A stretch of 64,000 nucleotides of DNA from an uncultured Parabacteroides sp. (lineage in GTDB: Bacteria; Bacteroidota; Bacteroidia; Bacteroidales; Tannerellaceae), in assembly GCA_937894065.1 (NCBI GenBank), contig CALCST010000016.1:116863-180862 (forward strand). The letters are read 5' to 3'. This document shows positions 28,596 through 39,281 of this stretch, piece by piece (the first letter of the stretch is position 1; each line of letters opens with the position of its first letter). The position numbers and the translations under genes are program-made. The notes under the pieces were generated by a model. It was not told where the DNA came from. It did not search any database and worked only from the letters and a program-made list of their open reading frames with translations.

Positions 28596-30005
28596 ATGTA
28601 TAGATATTGGTTGATTTTTTATTTCATATTGAATACGTTAGTTATAAATGCTAAAATATGTTTACCAGATATAATTGGTAATAACATGGTATTACAAAGA
28701 AATACAATTGTTAAACTTTGGGGAAAATCAACACCTTTATCATATGTTAAGGTTATGGTCTCTTGGAATAAAGAGACCATAATTAAAACTATCAGTAATT
28801 CGAATGGTGATTGGTCTGTAATAGTTAAAACACCTGAAGCGGGAGGTCCATACAGTATAAAAATTGCCGATGAAGATGTTTTAGTGTTAAATAATATATT
28901 AATTGGAGATGTATGGATATGTTCAGGACAGTCTAATATGAATATGCCGGTTAAGGGGTTTAAATCTCAGCCTGTGTTATACTCTATGGATGAAATAGTT
29001 AGTGCAAATGAAAGTCTTCCAATAAGAATGTTTACAGTTGATAAAAAGCTTTCTAAAAAAAAAATAGACAATGTTGAAGGTAAATGGAATAATCATTCTG
29101 GTCGAAATGTTTCGGAATTTAGTGCTGTTGGCTATTTTTTTGGTAAAGAGTTATGTGAAAGATTAAATGTTCCTATTGGACTTATTTCTACAAGTTGGGG
29201 TGGATCTACTATAGAGGCTTGGATGCCTGAAGATATTTTAAAAATGTTTCCGGAGATATCAATAGAACATTTGAATTCTAATAAAGAATTAAAGCGGCCT
29301 TTTCAGGCTGCCTCCATGTTATTTAATTCAATGTTATATCCGTTAAATAGAGTTGCAATAAAAGGTTTTATATGGTATCAAGGAGAATCAAATATAGGTA
29401 GACCTAAATTGTATGAAAAATTATTTTCTGAATTTATTAGGCATATTCGTAATGTTTATAATAATCAAGAGTTACCTTTTTATTATGCACAAATAGCTCC
29501 ATTTGGTTATAGTGATAAATCTGGTATTTCTTCTGCAGTGTTTAGAGAAATTCAATATAATAGTGAGAAGAAAATCCCTCATATAGGAATGGCTGTTCTT
29601 ATGGATATCGGAGATGAGAAATGTATTCATCCCGCAAATAAAAAACAAGTGGGAGAGAGATTAGCTTATTTAGCTTTACAGAATGATTATGGATATGATT
29701 TTATTAAAGCCAATTCTCCACGATATGTATCAAAAGAAATTAAAAACGATAAAATCATATTGACATTTGATGCAGAAAAAGAAGGATTGACCTCTTTTGG
29801 AAAAGAATTGAAATGCTTTGAAATATCATCAAGTGATAAAGTTTTTCATCCTGCAAAAGCTATTATACAGAGTAATAATGTTATTGTTTGGAATGAAGAT
29901 GTGAAAAATCCAGTAGCCGTAAGATATGCCTTTAAAAATTATATAGTAGGGGATCTTTTCGGAACAAATGGTCTGCCAGTGTCTTCATTTAGAACAGATT
30001 TTTAA
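28596..30005 (+). CDS. Sialate O-acetylesterase-like carbohydrate esterase (SGNH type)
   Basis: 469 residues with a hydrophobic N-terminal signal (WLIFYFILNTLVINA). The first catalytic block is IGDVWICSGQSNMNMP with the Ser nucleophile in GQSNM, and IKGFIWYQGESN follows, typical of the SASA domain. ALMD-type block MDIGDEKCIHPANKKQVGER carries the likely Asp/His pair. Such enzymes remove acetyl groups from sialic acid or other glycans; in PULs they often act on acetylated plant or algal polymers, so the sialate name is only a family label. It follows SusD by 36 bp and precedes a sulfatase by 13 bp. Confidence 0.9.
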   Translation: MYRYWLIFYFILNTLVINAKICLPDIIGNNMVLQRNTIVKLWGKSTPLSYVKVMVSWNKETIIKTISNSNGDWSVIVKTPEAGGPYSIKIADEDVLVLNNILIGDVWICSGQSNMNMPVKGFKSQPVLYSMDEIVSANESLPIRMFTVDKKLSKKKIDNVEGKWNNHSGRNVSEFSAVGYFFGKELCERLNVPIGLISTSWGGSTIEAWMPEDILKMFPEISIEHLNSNKELKRPFQAASMLFNSMLYPLNRVAIKGFIWYQGESNIGRPKLYEKLFSEFIRHIRNVYNNQELPFYYAQIAPFGYSDKSGISSAVFREIQYNSEKKIPHIGMAVLMDIGDEKCIHPANKKQVGERLAYLALQNDYGYDFIKANSPRYVSKEIKNDKIILTFDAEKEGLTSFGKELKCFEISSSDKVFHPAKAIIQSNNVIVWNEDVKNPVAVRYAFKNYIVGDLFGTNGLPVSSFRTDF

Positions 30006-30018
30006 TAACAGGATAATT

Positions 30019-31446
30019 ATGAGAGAATTACATGGTTTTAATATAGTAACTTTGGCATTAACAACATTATTTGTTTCATGCAGTTTTCCAGATTCTAAAA
30101 AAGAAAGGCCAAATGTCTTGATTATTTTAGCCGATCAATGGAGATATGATGCTTTTGGCTACAGAGGAAATCCAGATGTTAAAACACCCAATATTGATAA
30201 GTTGGCATCCGAAGGAATTGTTATAGAAAATGCGATATCTGGTTTACCTGTATCAACACCTGCTAGAGCATGTATTTTAACAGGACAAAGACCTTTGTCT
30301 AATGGTATTTTTATGAATGATGTACAATTAGATACAGCAAAGGTTTCTTTGGCAGAAGCTTTTTCTCCAATTTATGAAACAGCATATATTGGAAAGTGGC
30401 ATTTAGATGGTCATGGTAGAAGTACCTTTATTCCAAATAATGGAAGAAGACAGGGGTTTGAATATTGGAAAGTATTGGAATGTACACATAATTATAATAA
30501 TTCTTTGTATTATGCTGATAGTCCAGATACTTTAAAATGGATTGGTTATGATTGTTTTGCACAAACAGAAGATGCGTGTAAATATATTAGAAAACATTCC
30601 AATGATGATAAGCCATTCTTATTGTTTTTATCTTGGGGACCTCCACATGAGCCATATCAGACTGCTCCTGAAAAATATAGGAGTTTGTATAAACCTGAAA
30701 GTATATCTGTAAAAAAGAATGTTCCTATAGAACATATATCTAAAGCTAAGGAAGATTTATGTGGTTATTATGCGCATTGTACGGCTCTCGATGAAATGGT
30801 AGGTAAACTTAGAAAAGAACTAGATGATAATTGTATAAGTGATAATACTATTATTTTATTTATGTCGGATCATGGTGATTTATTAGGTTCTCATGGACAA
30901 TATAAAAAACAACAACCTTATGACGAGTCTATACGTGTGCCAATGATATATTACTTACCTGATAAATTGACACCATCTAAATGTTTTAAAGATGCTATGG
31001 TTAATATGGAAGATGTGATGCCTACATTATTAGGTTTATGTAATATTTCTATACCTAAATCTGTAGAAGGAAAAGATTTTAGTAATTATTTGAAAGGAGG
31101 TGAAAATCCTGGAGATACATTGACTTGGATTTCTTGCATTCAACCTTTTGGTCAATGGTCTAGACAAAAAGGTGGAAAAGAATACAGAGGTATACGGTCT
31201 CTAAGATATACTTATGTTTGCGATTTAAAAGGTCCTTGGTTACTTTTTGATAATGTAAAAGATCCTTACCAAATGAATAATTTGGTAAATAATCAGGAGT
31301 ATAAAGATATAAGAGATAATCTGGATACTATATTAAATAAAAAACTGAAAGAAAATAGAGATGAGTTTGAAACAGGAGAATTCTATAGAAATAAATGGAA
31401 TTATCCAGCTATAGATAAATGGGGAAATGTTCCTTATAAAAATTAA
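30019..31446 (+). CDS. Exported sulfatase of the S1 (formylglycine) family (1)
   Basis: 475 residues from MRELHGFNIVTLAL; the frame is open upstream, but this ATG gives a proper lipoprotein signal ending VSCSF. Metal-binding start NVLIILADQWRYDAFGYRG, maturation motif S-T-P-A-R in GLPVSTPARACILTGQRP (Ser type, needing an anSME enzyme not found here), AYIGKWHLDGHG and FMSDHGDLLGSHGQYKK complete the active site. It should remove sulfate esters from an oligosaccharide. Codon use is AT-rich like the SusCD genes before it. Confidence 0.95.
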   Translation: MRELHGFNIVTLALTTLFVSCSFPDSKKERPNVLIILADQWRYDAFGYRGNPDVKTPNIDKLASEGIVIENAISGLPVSTPARACILTGQRPLSNGIFMNDVQLDTAKVSLAEAFSPIYETAYIGKWHLDGHGRSTFIPNNGRRQGFEYWKVLECTHNYNNSLYYADSPDTLKWIGYDCFAQTEDACKYIRKHSNDDKPFLLFLSWGPPHEPYQTAPEKYRSLYKPESISVKKNVPIEHISKAKEDLCGYYAHCTALDEMVGKLRKELDDNCISDNTIILFMSDHGDLLGSHGQYKKQQPYDESIRVPMIYYLPDKLTPSKCFKDAMVNMEDVMPTLLGLCNISIPKSVEGKDFSNYLKGGENPGDTLTWISCIQPFGQWSRQKGGKEYRGIRSLRYTYVCDLKGPWLLFDNVKDPYQMNNLVNNQEYKDIRDNLDTILNKKLKENRDEFETGEFYRNKWNYPAIDKWGNVPYKN

Positions 31447-31459
31447 ATTATACGTAATT

Positions 31460-32860
31460 ATGAATTGCAAGTCATTATTTCATGTAGGATTGTTATTTTC
31501 GTTATTTGTTCCTATATGTTCTTATTCTAAAGAAAAAGGAAAGGATAAATTACCTAATATATTATTTATCCTCACTGACGACCAGCGTTGGGATGCAATG
31601 GGTTATGCTGGGAATACAATAATACAAACACCAGAAATTGATCGTTTGGCTCGTGAAGGTATGTATTTCCGTAATGCTTTTGCTTCAACACCTATAAGCG
31701 CGGCAAGTAGAGCTTCTATTCTTACTGGACTATATGAACGTACGCATGGATATACATTTGGAACCGGTCAGTTAAAGGAAGAGTTTGCATCTATAGCATA
31801 TCCGTTGCAATTAAGAAAGAAAGGTTATTACACTGGATTCTTTGGTAAATTCGGAGTATATTATGATGGGTATAAGAAAATGTTTGATGAAGCAGACAGT
31901 TATGACAGAAGAGATAATTTTCCTGATAGACGTGGATATAATTATAAAACCATAGAAGGTGATACCGTTCATTTGACAAAATATACAGGTTATCAGGCTA
32001 AAGAATTTATAAAAAATGTTCCTAAGGATAGGCCTTTCTGCTTGTCTTTGAGTTTTAGTGCACCTCATGCTCATGATTCGTCCAAGGAACAGTATTTCTG
32101 GCAGACAAAATCAAACGAAAGATATGAGGACATTGAGATTCCTGAACCATTGCTTAAGGAAGATCATTATTTTTCTTCACAGCCAAAAGATGTTCAATAT
32201 GGATTTAATCGTTTGCGCTGGTGGTGGAGATATGATACCCCAGAGAAATATCAGCATAGTCTAAAAGGATATTATAGAATGATATCAGAGATAGATGATG
32301 AAATTGGCGAAATTAGAAAATTATTGGAGGATAAAGGATTGGCAGATAATACAATAATTATCTTTCTCGGAGATAATGGCTTGTTCCTTGGTGAACGTCA
32401 GATGGCAGGTAAATGGCTGATGTACGAACAGTCCATAAGAGTTCCTCTAATAGTATATGATCCACGTGTAAATTGTCATAAAGATATTGATGATATGGTT
32501 CTGAATATTGATGTACCTAAAACTATTCTGGATTATGCCGATGCTCAGATTCCTGAACAATATCAGGGAATAAGTCTGAAAGATTATGAGGGAACGGAAA
32601 GTGTTCCAGAATCTCGAGACTGTATATTGATTGAACATTTATGGAAGAAAAAGGAGATACCTTCCAGTGAAGGTATTAGGACAGAAAAATGGAAATATTT
32701 CAGATACAGATTCCTTGAAGAACCGGAAGAGCTTTATGATTTGCAGCTAGATCCTATGGAAACGAGAAATCTAGCAAAATATAAGGCATACGAAGCAGTT
32801 TTGGATTCAATGAGAACTTTGTGTGATGGAAAGATTAAGGAACTAAGTAAGTTCAAGTGA
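31460..32860 (+). CDS. Exported sulfatase of the S1 family (2)
   Basis: 466 residues from MNCKSLFHVGLLFSLFVPIC, a signal peptide. Active-site blocks are ILFILTDDQRWDAMGYAG, the maturation motif S-A-A-S-R in STPISAASRASILTGLYE, GYYTGFFGKFGVYYDG and IFLGDNGLFLGERQMAGK. The maturation motif has Ala where Pro is usual ([S/C]-x-[P/A]-x-R), which still fits the family. It lies 13 bp after sulfatase 1 and 34 bp before the GH78 gene, so it is surely in the same operon. Confidence 0.94.
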   Translation: MNCKSLFHVGLLFSLFVPICSYSKEKGKDKLPNILFILTDDQRWDAMGYAGNTIIQTPEIDRLAREGMYFRNAFASTPISAASRASILTGLYERTHGYTFGTGQLKEEFASIAYPLQLRKKGYYTGFFGKFGVYYDGYKKMFDEADSYDRRDNFPDRRGYNYKTIEGDTVHLTKYTGYQAKEFIKNVPKDRPFCLSLSFSAPHAHDSSKEQYFWQTKSNERYEDIEIPEPLLKEDHYFSSQPKDVQYGFNRLRWWWRYDTPEKYQHSLKGYYRMISEIDDEIGEIRKLLEDKGLADNTIIIFLGDNGLFLGERQMAGKWLMYEQSIRVPLIVYDPRVNCHKDIDDMVLNIDVPKTILDYADAQIPEQYQGISLKDYEGTESVPESRDCILIEHLWKKKEIPSSEGIRTEKWKYFRYRFLEEPEELYDLQLDPMETRNLAKYKAYEAVLDSMRTLCDGKIKELSKFK

Positions 32861-32894
32861 ATATTATAATTGTTAAATATAAATTGAAGCTATT

Positions 32895-35657
32895 ATGTTA
32901 AGATACATGTTGTTATCATTCTGTCTGTTTAGTACAGTCTTAAATGCAACTTCGCTCCGTGTTGTGGACCTTCGCTGTGAGAATATGTCAACCCCTTTGG
33001 GGATTGACGGGAAGAATCCGATGTTGAGTTGGAAACTAGAGTCGGATAGGCGAGGGGAAAGCCAGTCTGCCTATGAAATTGTGGTCGGAACTGATAAGGA
33101 ATCACTTTTGGATAAAGGAAGAGGTCTGGTGTGGAAGAGCGGGAAAGTGAAGAGTAGTGAAAGCGTACAGATTGAATATTCCGGAAAGAAACTGTTGCCT
33201 TTTACCCGTTATTACTGGAGTGTTCGTTGTTATGATTCCGAAGGAGAGGTTTCTGATTGGAGTGATGTATCGTATTGGGAAACATCAATGTTGTCTGCTT
33301 CCGACTGGAAAGCGCAGTGGATAACAGACGGTAGTGTGGCTCCTGAAAAAGAGGAAGATTTCTATAAGCCAGACCCTTCTCCATTGTTCAGAAAAGACTT
33401 CAGGATTGACGGCAGAGTGAAAAGAGCCAGACTTTATATATCTGGACTGGGATATTATGAGGCAAGTCTTAACGGGGAGAAAATAGGAGACCATTGTCTT
33501 GACCCCGGATGGACAGCCTATTCTAAACAGGTGCTGTATTCAACTTATGATGTTACAGAACTTTTAGAGGCAGGAGATAACAGTATAGGTGTTATGTTGG
33601 GAAACGGTTTTTTCAATCCCCTTCCGATGAGGATATTCAAGCCTTTGCGTGAGATGCTGAGGATAGGACGTCCTTGTCTGAAAGCTCAGCTAATGGTTGA
33701 GATGGAGAATGGCCGTAAAATTACAGTTACAACAGATGAGAGCTGGAAAACCCATCCTAGTCCGGTCATGCGCAATAATGTTTATCTTGGCGAGGAGTAT
33801 GATGCCCGTGAGTATATTAAGGATTGGGATTCTCCCCGATACAATACTTCGTCATGGAAAAATGCAGTATTGATGCAGAATCCTCCCGAAGGGGAGCTGA
33901 CCTCACAAATCCAGCCACCTATAAGGGTTTTGGAAAAGATAAGTCCTAAAAGAATGACGGAAACCCGTCCCGGCGAGTTTGTCATGGATATGGGCCAGAA
34001 CTTTGCCGGCGTTGTAGGGATAAAGGTGAAAGGTCCTAAAGGCACTAAGATAAGAATCCGATATGGTGAGGATGTATATACAGACGGAAGCCTTAATGTC
34101 ATGACATCCGTAGCCGGTCAACAGAAAAGAGTATGGAATGCGGATTACACAGCTCCTGGTCAGCCCCCAGTAGCATGGCAGGAAGATGTATATGTCCTGA
34201 ATGGAGACGATAATGGAGAGGAATGGCGACCGAGATTCACTTTCCATGGATTCCGTTATATCGAGATTACAGGATGGCCCGGTCGTCCTTCTATGGATGA
34301 TGTTGTAGGTTATCGTCTTGGCTCCGACCTTGAAAGGACTGGTTATTTCGAGAGTTCCAATGAAATGCTAAACAGGTTGTTCAATGTGATGGACTATACA
34401 TTCCGCAGTAATGTGTTCAGTGTTCAGTCCGATTGTCCTGCTCGAGAGAAGTTCGGTTATGGCGGAGATATGGTTTGTGTTTCTCCGACATTCTGCTGGT
34501 ATTATGATATGTCTAACTTTTATAGGAAAGCAATTCGTGATTTTGCCAATGACCAGCGTCCTTTGGGTGGTGTTACAGAAACAGCCCCTTTCAATGGAAT
34601 AGAGTCTTTGGGGTTAGGTGATAGTTCTGGCCCTATAGGTTGGCAGCTAGCTTATGGATTCCTGCAACAGCTGGTATACCGTTTCTATGAAGATGATAAC
34701 ACATTGGAGAAATATTATGATTCTTTTAAAAAACAGGTTGATTTTATAAGTTCTAAAGCAGAAGATTATATTATTGACAGATGTATCAATGATCATGAAA
34801 GTCTAGAGGAACGTATACCTGCATTATTCGCTACAGCGCATTATTTCCATCATGTGATTATACTTGAAGAATTTTCCGAACTACTCGGAAAGAAAACCGA
34901 GGCTGAATATTATTCCCGGTTATCTGAGAATATAAAATCAGCCTTTATAAAGAAATTTGTAAATACAGGAGATGGAACAGTAGGCAACGCAACACAGGCA
35001 TCACAGGCGATAGCCCTTCTTTACGGCCTTGTCCCTGAAGGAGAAAAGGGTAAAGTACTGGACCGTTTGTTACAGATAATCGACCGTGACGGTTATCATG
35101 TACGTTCTGGAATATTTGGAGTGAACGCAGTGTTGAATGTACTGAGTTCGTATGGACGGAATGATGTCGCATACAGAATGGTTACTAATCCTGATTTTCC
35201 GGGTTGGATGCACATGCTCAAATCAGGAGCGACAACATTGTGGGAAACATGGAAATACTCAGACAATGTATTCTCTCATAATCATCCGATGTTTGGAAGT
35301 GTAGGTGAATGGATGTTCCACAGTCTTGGAGGAATACAGATGACATCACCAGGTTTCAAGACATTCCGAATAAAACCTCAGCCAGCCGAAGGACTGGAGT
35401 GGGTGAAATGTAGCTACGATTCATCTTATGGAAAGATTAATAGTGAATGGAAGAAAAAAGTTGATATATTCAGTATAAATGTTTCTGTACCGGTGAATAC
35501 TGTTGCAGAGTTGTATATTCCTGCATCTCCTGAATCACATGTATTAGAGAATGATATTGAAGCGGCAAAAGTAGAAGGAGTTATAAATGCCAGATTTGAG
35601 AATGGTTGTTGGGTTCTGAAACTAAAATCTGGTAATTATAGATTTAAAATACAGTGA
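32895..35657 (+). CDS. Exported GH78 alpha-L-rhamnosidase
   Basis: 920 residues, the full-length multidomain form. Signal peptide MLRYMLLSFCLFSTVLNA; N-terminal beta domain (DLRCENMSTPLGIDGKNPML and ESDRRGESQSAYEIVVGT), the Bac_rhamnosid N domain (ARLYISGLGYYEASLNGEKI, LDPGWTAYSKQVLYSTYDVT), then the (alpha/alpha)6 barrel with VQSDCPAREKFGYGGDM, which carries the acidic catalytic region, and SGATTLWETWKYSDNVFSHN near the end. It hydrolyses alpha-L-rhamnosides. Its base composition is clearly less AT-rich than the genes before 31.4 kb. The next gene begins within three bases of the stop. Confidence 0.96.
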   Translation: MLRYMLLSFCLFSTVLNATSLRVVDLRCENMSTPLGIDGKNPMLSWKLESDRRGESQSAYEIVVGTDKESLLDKGRGLVWKSGKVKSSESVQIEYSGKKLLPFTRYYWSVRCYDSEGEVSDWSDVSYWETSMLSASDWKAQWITDGSVAPEKEEDFYKPDPSPLFRKDFRIDGRVKRARLYISGLGYYEASLNGEKIGDHCLDPGWTAYSKQVLYSTYDVTELLEAGDNSIGVMLGNGFFNPLPMRIFKPLREMLRIGRPCLKAQLMVEMENGRKITVTTDESWKTHPSPVMRNNVYLGEEYDAREYIKDWDSPRYNTSSWKNAVLMQNPPEGELTSQIQPPIRVLEKISPKRMTETRPGEFVMDMGQNFAGVVGIKVKGPKGTKIRIRYGEDVYTDGSLNVMTSVAGQQKRVWNADYTAPGQPPVAWQEDVYVLNGDDNGEEWRPRFTFHGFRYIEITGWPGRPSMDDVVGYRLGSDLERTGYFESSNEMLNRLFNVMDYTFRSNVFSVQSDCPAREKFGYGGDMVCVSPTFCWYYDMSNFYRKAIRDFANDQRPLGGVTETAPFNGIESLGLGDSSGPIGWQLAYGFLQQLVYRFYEDDNTLEKYYDSFKKQVDFISSKAEDYIIDRCINDHESLEERIPALFATAHYFHHVIILEEFSELLGKKTEAEYYSRLSENIKSAFIKKFVNTGDGTVGNATQASQAIALLYGLVPEGEKGKVLDRLLQIIDRDGYHVRSGIFGVNAVLNVLSSYGRNDVAYRMVTNPDFPGWMHMLKSGATTLWETWKYSDNVFSHNHPMFGSVGEWMFHSLGGIQMTSPGFKTFRIKPQPAEGLEWVKCSYDSSYGKINSEWKKKVDIFSINVSVPVNTVAELYIPASPESHVLENDIEAAKVEGVINARFENGCWVLKLKSGNYRFKIQ

Positions 35658-35659
35658 AA

Positions 35660-37294
35660 ATGTTTATATGTAAGTCGAAAAATATAGTAAAAATGAAATC
35701 TGATTTTATTTTATTAAATTCATTGCTTTTTCCCGCAATGATATTTTCGTCCTGTTCAACAAAACCGTTGGATCAGGCAGAAAAGAAACCTTTGAATATA
35801 GTCCATATAATGTGTGATGACCATTCGTTTCAGACAATCAGCGCGTATGGCCATCCGATCAGTAAATTGGCTCCTACCCCAAATATAGACAGGATAGCTT
35901 CAGAGGGAATGTTGTTTACGCAGGCATTTGTAGAGAATTCTTTATCAACTCCTAGTCGTGCTTGTCTCATGACGGGACTTTATAGCCATCAGAACGGTCA
36001 GCGTCAGTTGGGAAAGGGAATAGATACGACAAAGGTGTTTTTTTCAGAGATACTTCAGCAGCATGGTTATCAAACCGGAGTTGTCGGGAAATGGCACATG
36101 CAGTGTGAGCCCAAGGGCTTCGACTATTATTCAGTATTGAACGATCAGGGCGAATATTATAATCCGGGATTCAAGACAAAGAAGTCAAAAGGAAAATACA
36201 TCAAGGAAGAAGGTTATGCTACAACTTTAACAACAGACCATGCGATAGAGTTTCTGGAGGGTCGAGATCCGGAAAAACCTTTCTGTCTTTTGGTTCATCA
36301 TAAGGCTCCACATAGGAATTGGATGCCGGAATTGAAGTATTTAAATTTGTATGAAGATGTTGAATTCCCTTATCCGTCAACTTTCAATGATGATTATTCT
36401 ACCCGTTGTGAACCAGCACGAAGCCAGGCCATGCGTATAGATGATGATATGACGATGATTTATGATTTGAAAGTAGATGAATTAAAAACAACTGAAGAAT
36501 ATAAAAATGAACCGATACTTGGAGCATGGAATTCAATGTTACAGCGAATGACACCCTCTCAGCGTGAGCAGTGGATATCATCCTACAAGTCAAGTAATGA
36601 GAAGTTTATAAGTCAGAAGTTGAAAGGAGAAGAGCTCGTAAAATGGAAATATCAGCGTTATTTGAAGGATTATTTGCGTTGTATAAAGTCAATAGATGAC
36701 CAGGTTGGCCGGTTATTGGATTATTTGGAGAAAGAAGGTTTGATGGAAAATACAGTAATAGTTTATACTTCTGATCAGGGTTTTTATATGGGCGAACACG
36801 GTTGGTTTGACAAACGTTTCATGTATGAAGAGTCAATGCGTACCCCATTGATAGTCCGTTGTCCAGGAAAGATGAAAGGAGGCAGCAAATGTGATGTAAT
36901 GGTTCAGAATATAGATTATGCACCTACGTATTTGGCATTGGCTGGGATAGATAAACCTGAATTTATGGAAGGGACATCACTCGTGCCTTTGTTTGACGGA
37001 ACTGTCCCTGCAGATTGGCGGGATTATTTGTATTACCATTATTATGATTATCCTGCAGCACACAATGTTCGCAGACATGATGGGGTTAGAGATACACGTT
37101 ACAAGTTGATACATTTTTATGGAAAAGGTCATGGAAAAGATCAAGAAATAAATTGTAATGAATTATATGACTTGAAATTAGATCCGAATGAATTGAACAA
37201 TCTTTATGGAAAGGCTGAATATAAGGAAGTTCAAGACAGGTTGCAGAAACGTCTGGATAAATTCAGGGTGGATTTGAAGGTGGATGAGTTTTGA
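35660..37294 (+). CDS. Exported sulfatase of the S1 family (3), lipoprotein
   Basis: About 544 residues if started at 35660, or 533 from the ATG at 35693; the later ATG gives the cleaner lipoprotein signal (MKSDFILLNSLLFPAMIFSS then Cys). Active-site blocks: IVHIMCDDHSFQTISAYG, maturation motif S-T-P-S-R in NSLSTPSRACLMTGLYSH, GVVGKWHMQCEPKGFDYY, and YTSDQGFYMGEHGWFDKR. The C-terminal part reads ELYDLKLDPNELNN, typical of heparan/algal-type S1 enzymes. It is coupled to GH78, and a clear terminator follows at 37306. Confidence 0.94.
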   Translation: MFICKSKNIVKMKSDFILLNSLLFPAMIFSSCSTKPLDQAEKKPLNIVHIMCDDHSFQTISAYGHPISKLAPTPNIDRIASEGMLFTQAFVENSLSTPSRACLMTGLYSHQNGQRQLGKGIDTTKVFFSEILQQHGYQTGVVGKWHMQCEPKGFDYYSVLNDQGEYYNPGFKTKKSKGKYIKEEGYATTLTTDHAIEFLEGRDPEKPFCLLVHHKAPHRNWMPELKYLNLYEDVEFPYPSTFNDDYSTRCEPARSQAMRIDDDMTMIYDLKVDELKTTEEYKNEPILGAWNSMLQRMTPSQREQWISSYKSSNEKFISQKLKGEELVKWKYQRYLKDYLRCIKSIDDQVGRLLDYLEKEGLMENTVIVYTSDQGFYMGEHGWFDKRFMYEESMRTPLIVRCPGKMKGGSKCDVMVQNIDYAPTYLALAGIDKPEFMEGTSLVPLFDGTVPADWRDYLYYHYYDYPAAHNVRRHDGVRDTRYKLIHFYGKGHGKDQEINCNELYDLKLDPNELNNLYGKAEYKEVQDRLQKRLDKFRVDLKVDEF

Positions 37295-37305
37295 TGAAAT
37301 TATAT

Positions 37306-37348
37306 AAATCCCATTTGTAATAAATTTTTATTATGAATGGGATTTTTT
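37306..37348 (+). terminator. Intrinsic terminator at the end of the first PUL operon
   Basis: AAATCCCATT (37306-37315) pairs with AATGGGATTT (37336-37345). The stem extends inward through TAATAAA / TTTATTA with a small mismatch, and a run of six T follows. Confidence 0.85.
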
Positions 37349-37411
37349 ACAGATTCACTATGGAGTTGTGTTTCATTATATATTATTAAAAATATGTTGA
37401 ACGAAAAGATT

Positions 37412-38965
37412 ATGAATAAAAAAATAACTTTAGCATTAAGCATTGTCTCAAGTTTAGCTACAACCTCCAGCTTTTCCTCCAAAGAACATAATCAACAGGA
37501 ACGCCCCAATATTCTTTTAATCCTGTCCGATGACCACACCTCCCGGTCGTAGGGAATATATGGAGTAGTGTTGAGTGACTATGCCAAGAATGAAAACATT
37601 AGGCAGCTTGCTACCGAAGGTTGCGTTCTTGATAATTGTTTCTGCATTAATTCCATTTCCTTGCCTAGCCGTGTATCCATAATGACGGGAGCTTATAGCC
37701 ACGTAAATGGAGTTTATACATTGGGTGGCGCTTTATATCCAGAACAGGACAATATAGAGAAGCAAATGCAGGTCGGTGGTTATCAGACAGCGTTGATAGG
37801 AAAGTGGCATTTGAAGAAACAGCCATCGGGTTTTGATCATTTTAAAGTATTCCATGATCAAGGAGAGTATATAAATCCAATATTCAAGATAAAGGAAAAC
37901 TGGGTTGAAGGAAAGAATGTGGAAGATCAGGTTGAGGGTTTCTCAACGGATATAGTTACAGATAAGACAATCAATTGGATAAAGAATCGTGATAAGACGA
38001 AACCTTTTATGATGTGTTGTCATTTTAAGGCTACACATGAGCCATATGATTTTCCGGAGAGAAACCGTCATTTATATGATGGGGTAGTATTCCCGGAACC
38101 TGAAAACCTGTTGGATTTCGGTAAACAATCCAGTGGCCGAACATTTGAAGGTCAGTCATTGGAGAATCTAGCCAAACGGTGGGAGACAGCAAGCGAGACA
38201 GGCAAATGGTGGTGCCAGTATCCCGAACTGCCTTTCAAGCGTGAAGGAAAAGATTCCATATCAGACAGACGCCAGGTTTATCAGAAACTTATTCGCGACT
38301 ACCTTCGTTGTGCAGCTGCAATAGACCAGAATATAGGCCGATTGATGGATTTCCTTAAATCTGAAGGTTTGGATAAGAATACTATAGTTGTTTACGTTGC
38401 AGACCAGGGTTATTTCCTAGGTGAACACGGATTCTTTGATAAACGAATGATGTTGGAAGAGTCCTTGCGAATGCCTTTTGTGATTCGTTATCCGCAAGAA
38501 ATACCTGCCGGAACAAGGAATAAAGATATAATTCTGAATATTGACTTTGCATCATTATTGGCCGATTATGCAGGCGTAAAAGTTCCATCATTATCCCAGG
38601 GAAGGAGTTTCCGTGAGAATTTGAAAGGAAACACACCATCAGATTGGCATAAAAGCATGTACTATCGTTATTGGACTAATGAACAGGGAAGTCCTGAACG
38701 TCCTGCGCATATGGGTGTCCGAAACGACAGATACAAGCTTATGTATATGTATGCAACGAATATGATAGGCAAGGGTGACAAGCCTCTGCCTAAGGCTGAA
38801 GTGTCAAAACCATCGTCAAACTGGGAATTTTATGATTTGCAGAAAGACCCGAAAGAGAATCATAACGCATATAATGATCCTGAATATTCAGAAATTATCA
38901 AGGAAATGAAGGCTGAGATGGAAAGACTCAGGGTGGAATATAAAGATATGAATGTTCCGGAGTAA
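37412..38965 (+). pseudogene. S1 sulfatase gene interrupted by one in-frame TAG
   Basis: The frame opens at MNKKITLALSIVSSLATTSS (signal peptide; an ATG at 37394 is also possible), reads NILLILSDDHTSRS, meets TAG at 37550-37552, then continues in the same frame with GIYGVVLSDYAKNENIRQLA to 38965. All later active-site blocks are intact: S-L-P-S-R in NSISLPSRVSIMTGAYSH, ALIGKWHLKKQPSGFDHF, VVYVADQGYFLGEHGFFDKR. The stop falls where many relatives have Trp, so TGG to TAG is a likely single change. Restart at the GTG at 37568 would lose the signal peptide and the first metal-binding Asp pair. It could be a young pseudogene, a suppressed codon or a sequencing error. Confidence 0.85.
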
Positions 38966-39006
38966 TGGAAAGTTGAGAATCTTTCTAGGGGTACCAATGT
39001 CCTTTT

Positions 39007-39046
39007 AAAAAACTGCCTATGCCCTAAAAAGCGTAGGCAGTTTTTT
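39007..39046 (+). terminator. Intrinsic terminator
   Basis: CTGCCTATGC (39013-39022) pairs with GCGTAGGCAG (39031-39040), flanked by AAAAAA before and TTTTTT after, so it could work in both directions. It closes the sulfatase unit. The remaining bases to 39281 show nothing else I can name. Confidence 0.9.
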
Positions 39047-39281
39047 GTATTTGAACCTATCATCGCCACAATATATAATCATTGAATAAGACTATAAACA
39101 TCTTCCCCAATAAGCAACCCCCTGAAACCAACTTGTATATATCACAAAATTTTACGAATATTGCATATAAGTTGTGCATAAATTAATTAGCAGTTAATAG
39201 ATTGGGAGTTGTAAATGTGTTAACAATCTCGTACTATCTCTTTTTAATAAGTTTTTGAGTATAAATTATAGAAGAAAAATA

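Noticed and set aside
37550..37552. TAG read as pyrrolysine or another recoded residue
   Set aside because: No recoding machinery is visible, the second broken sulfatase uses TAA instead, and all other genes use normal stops.
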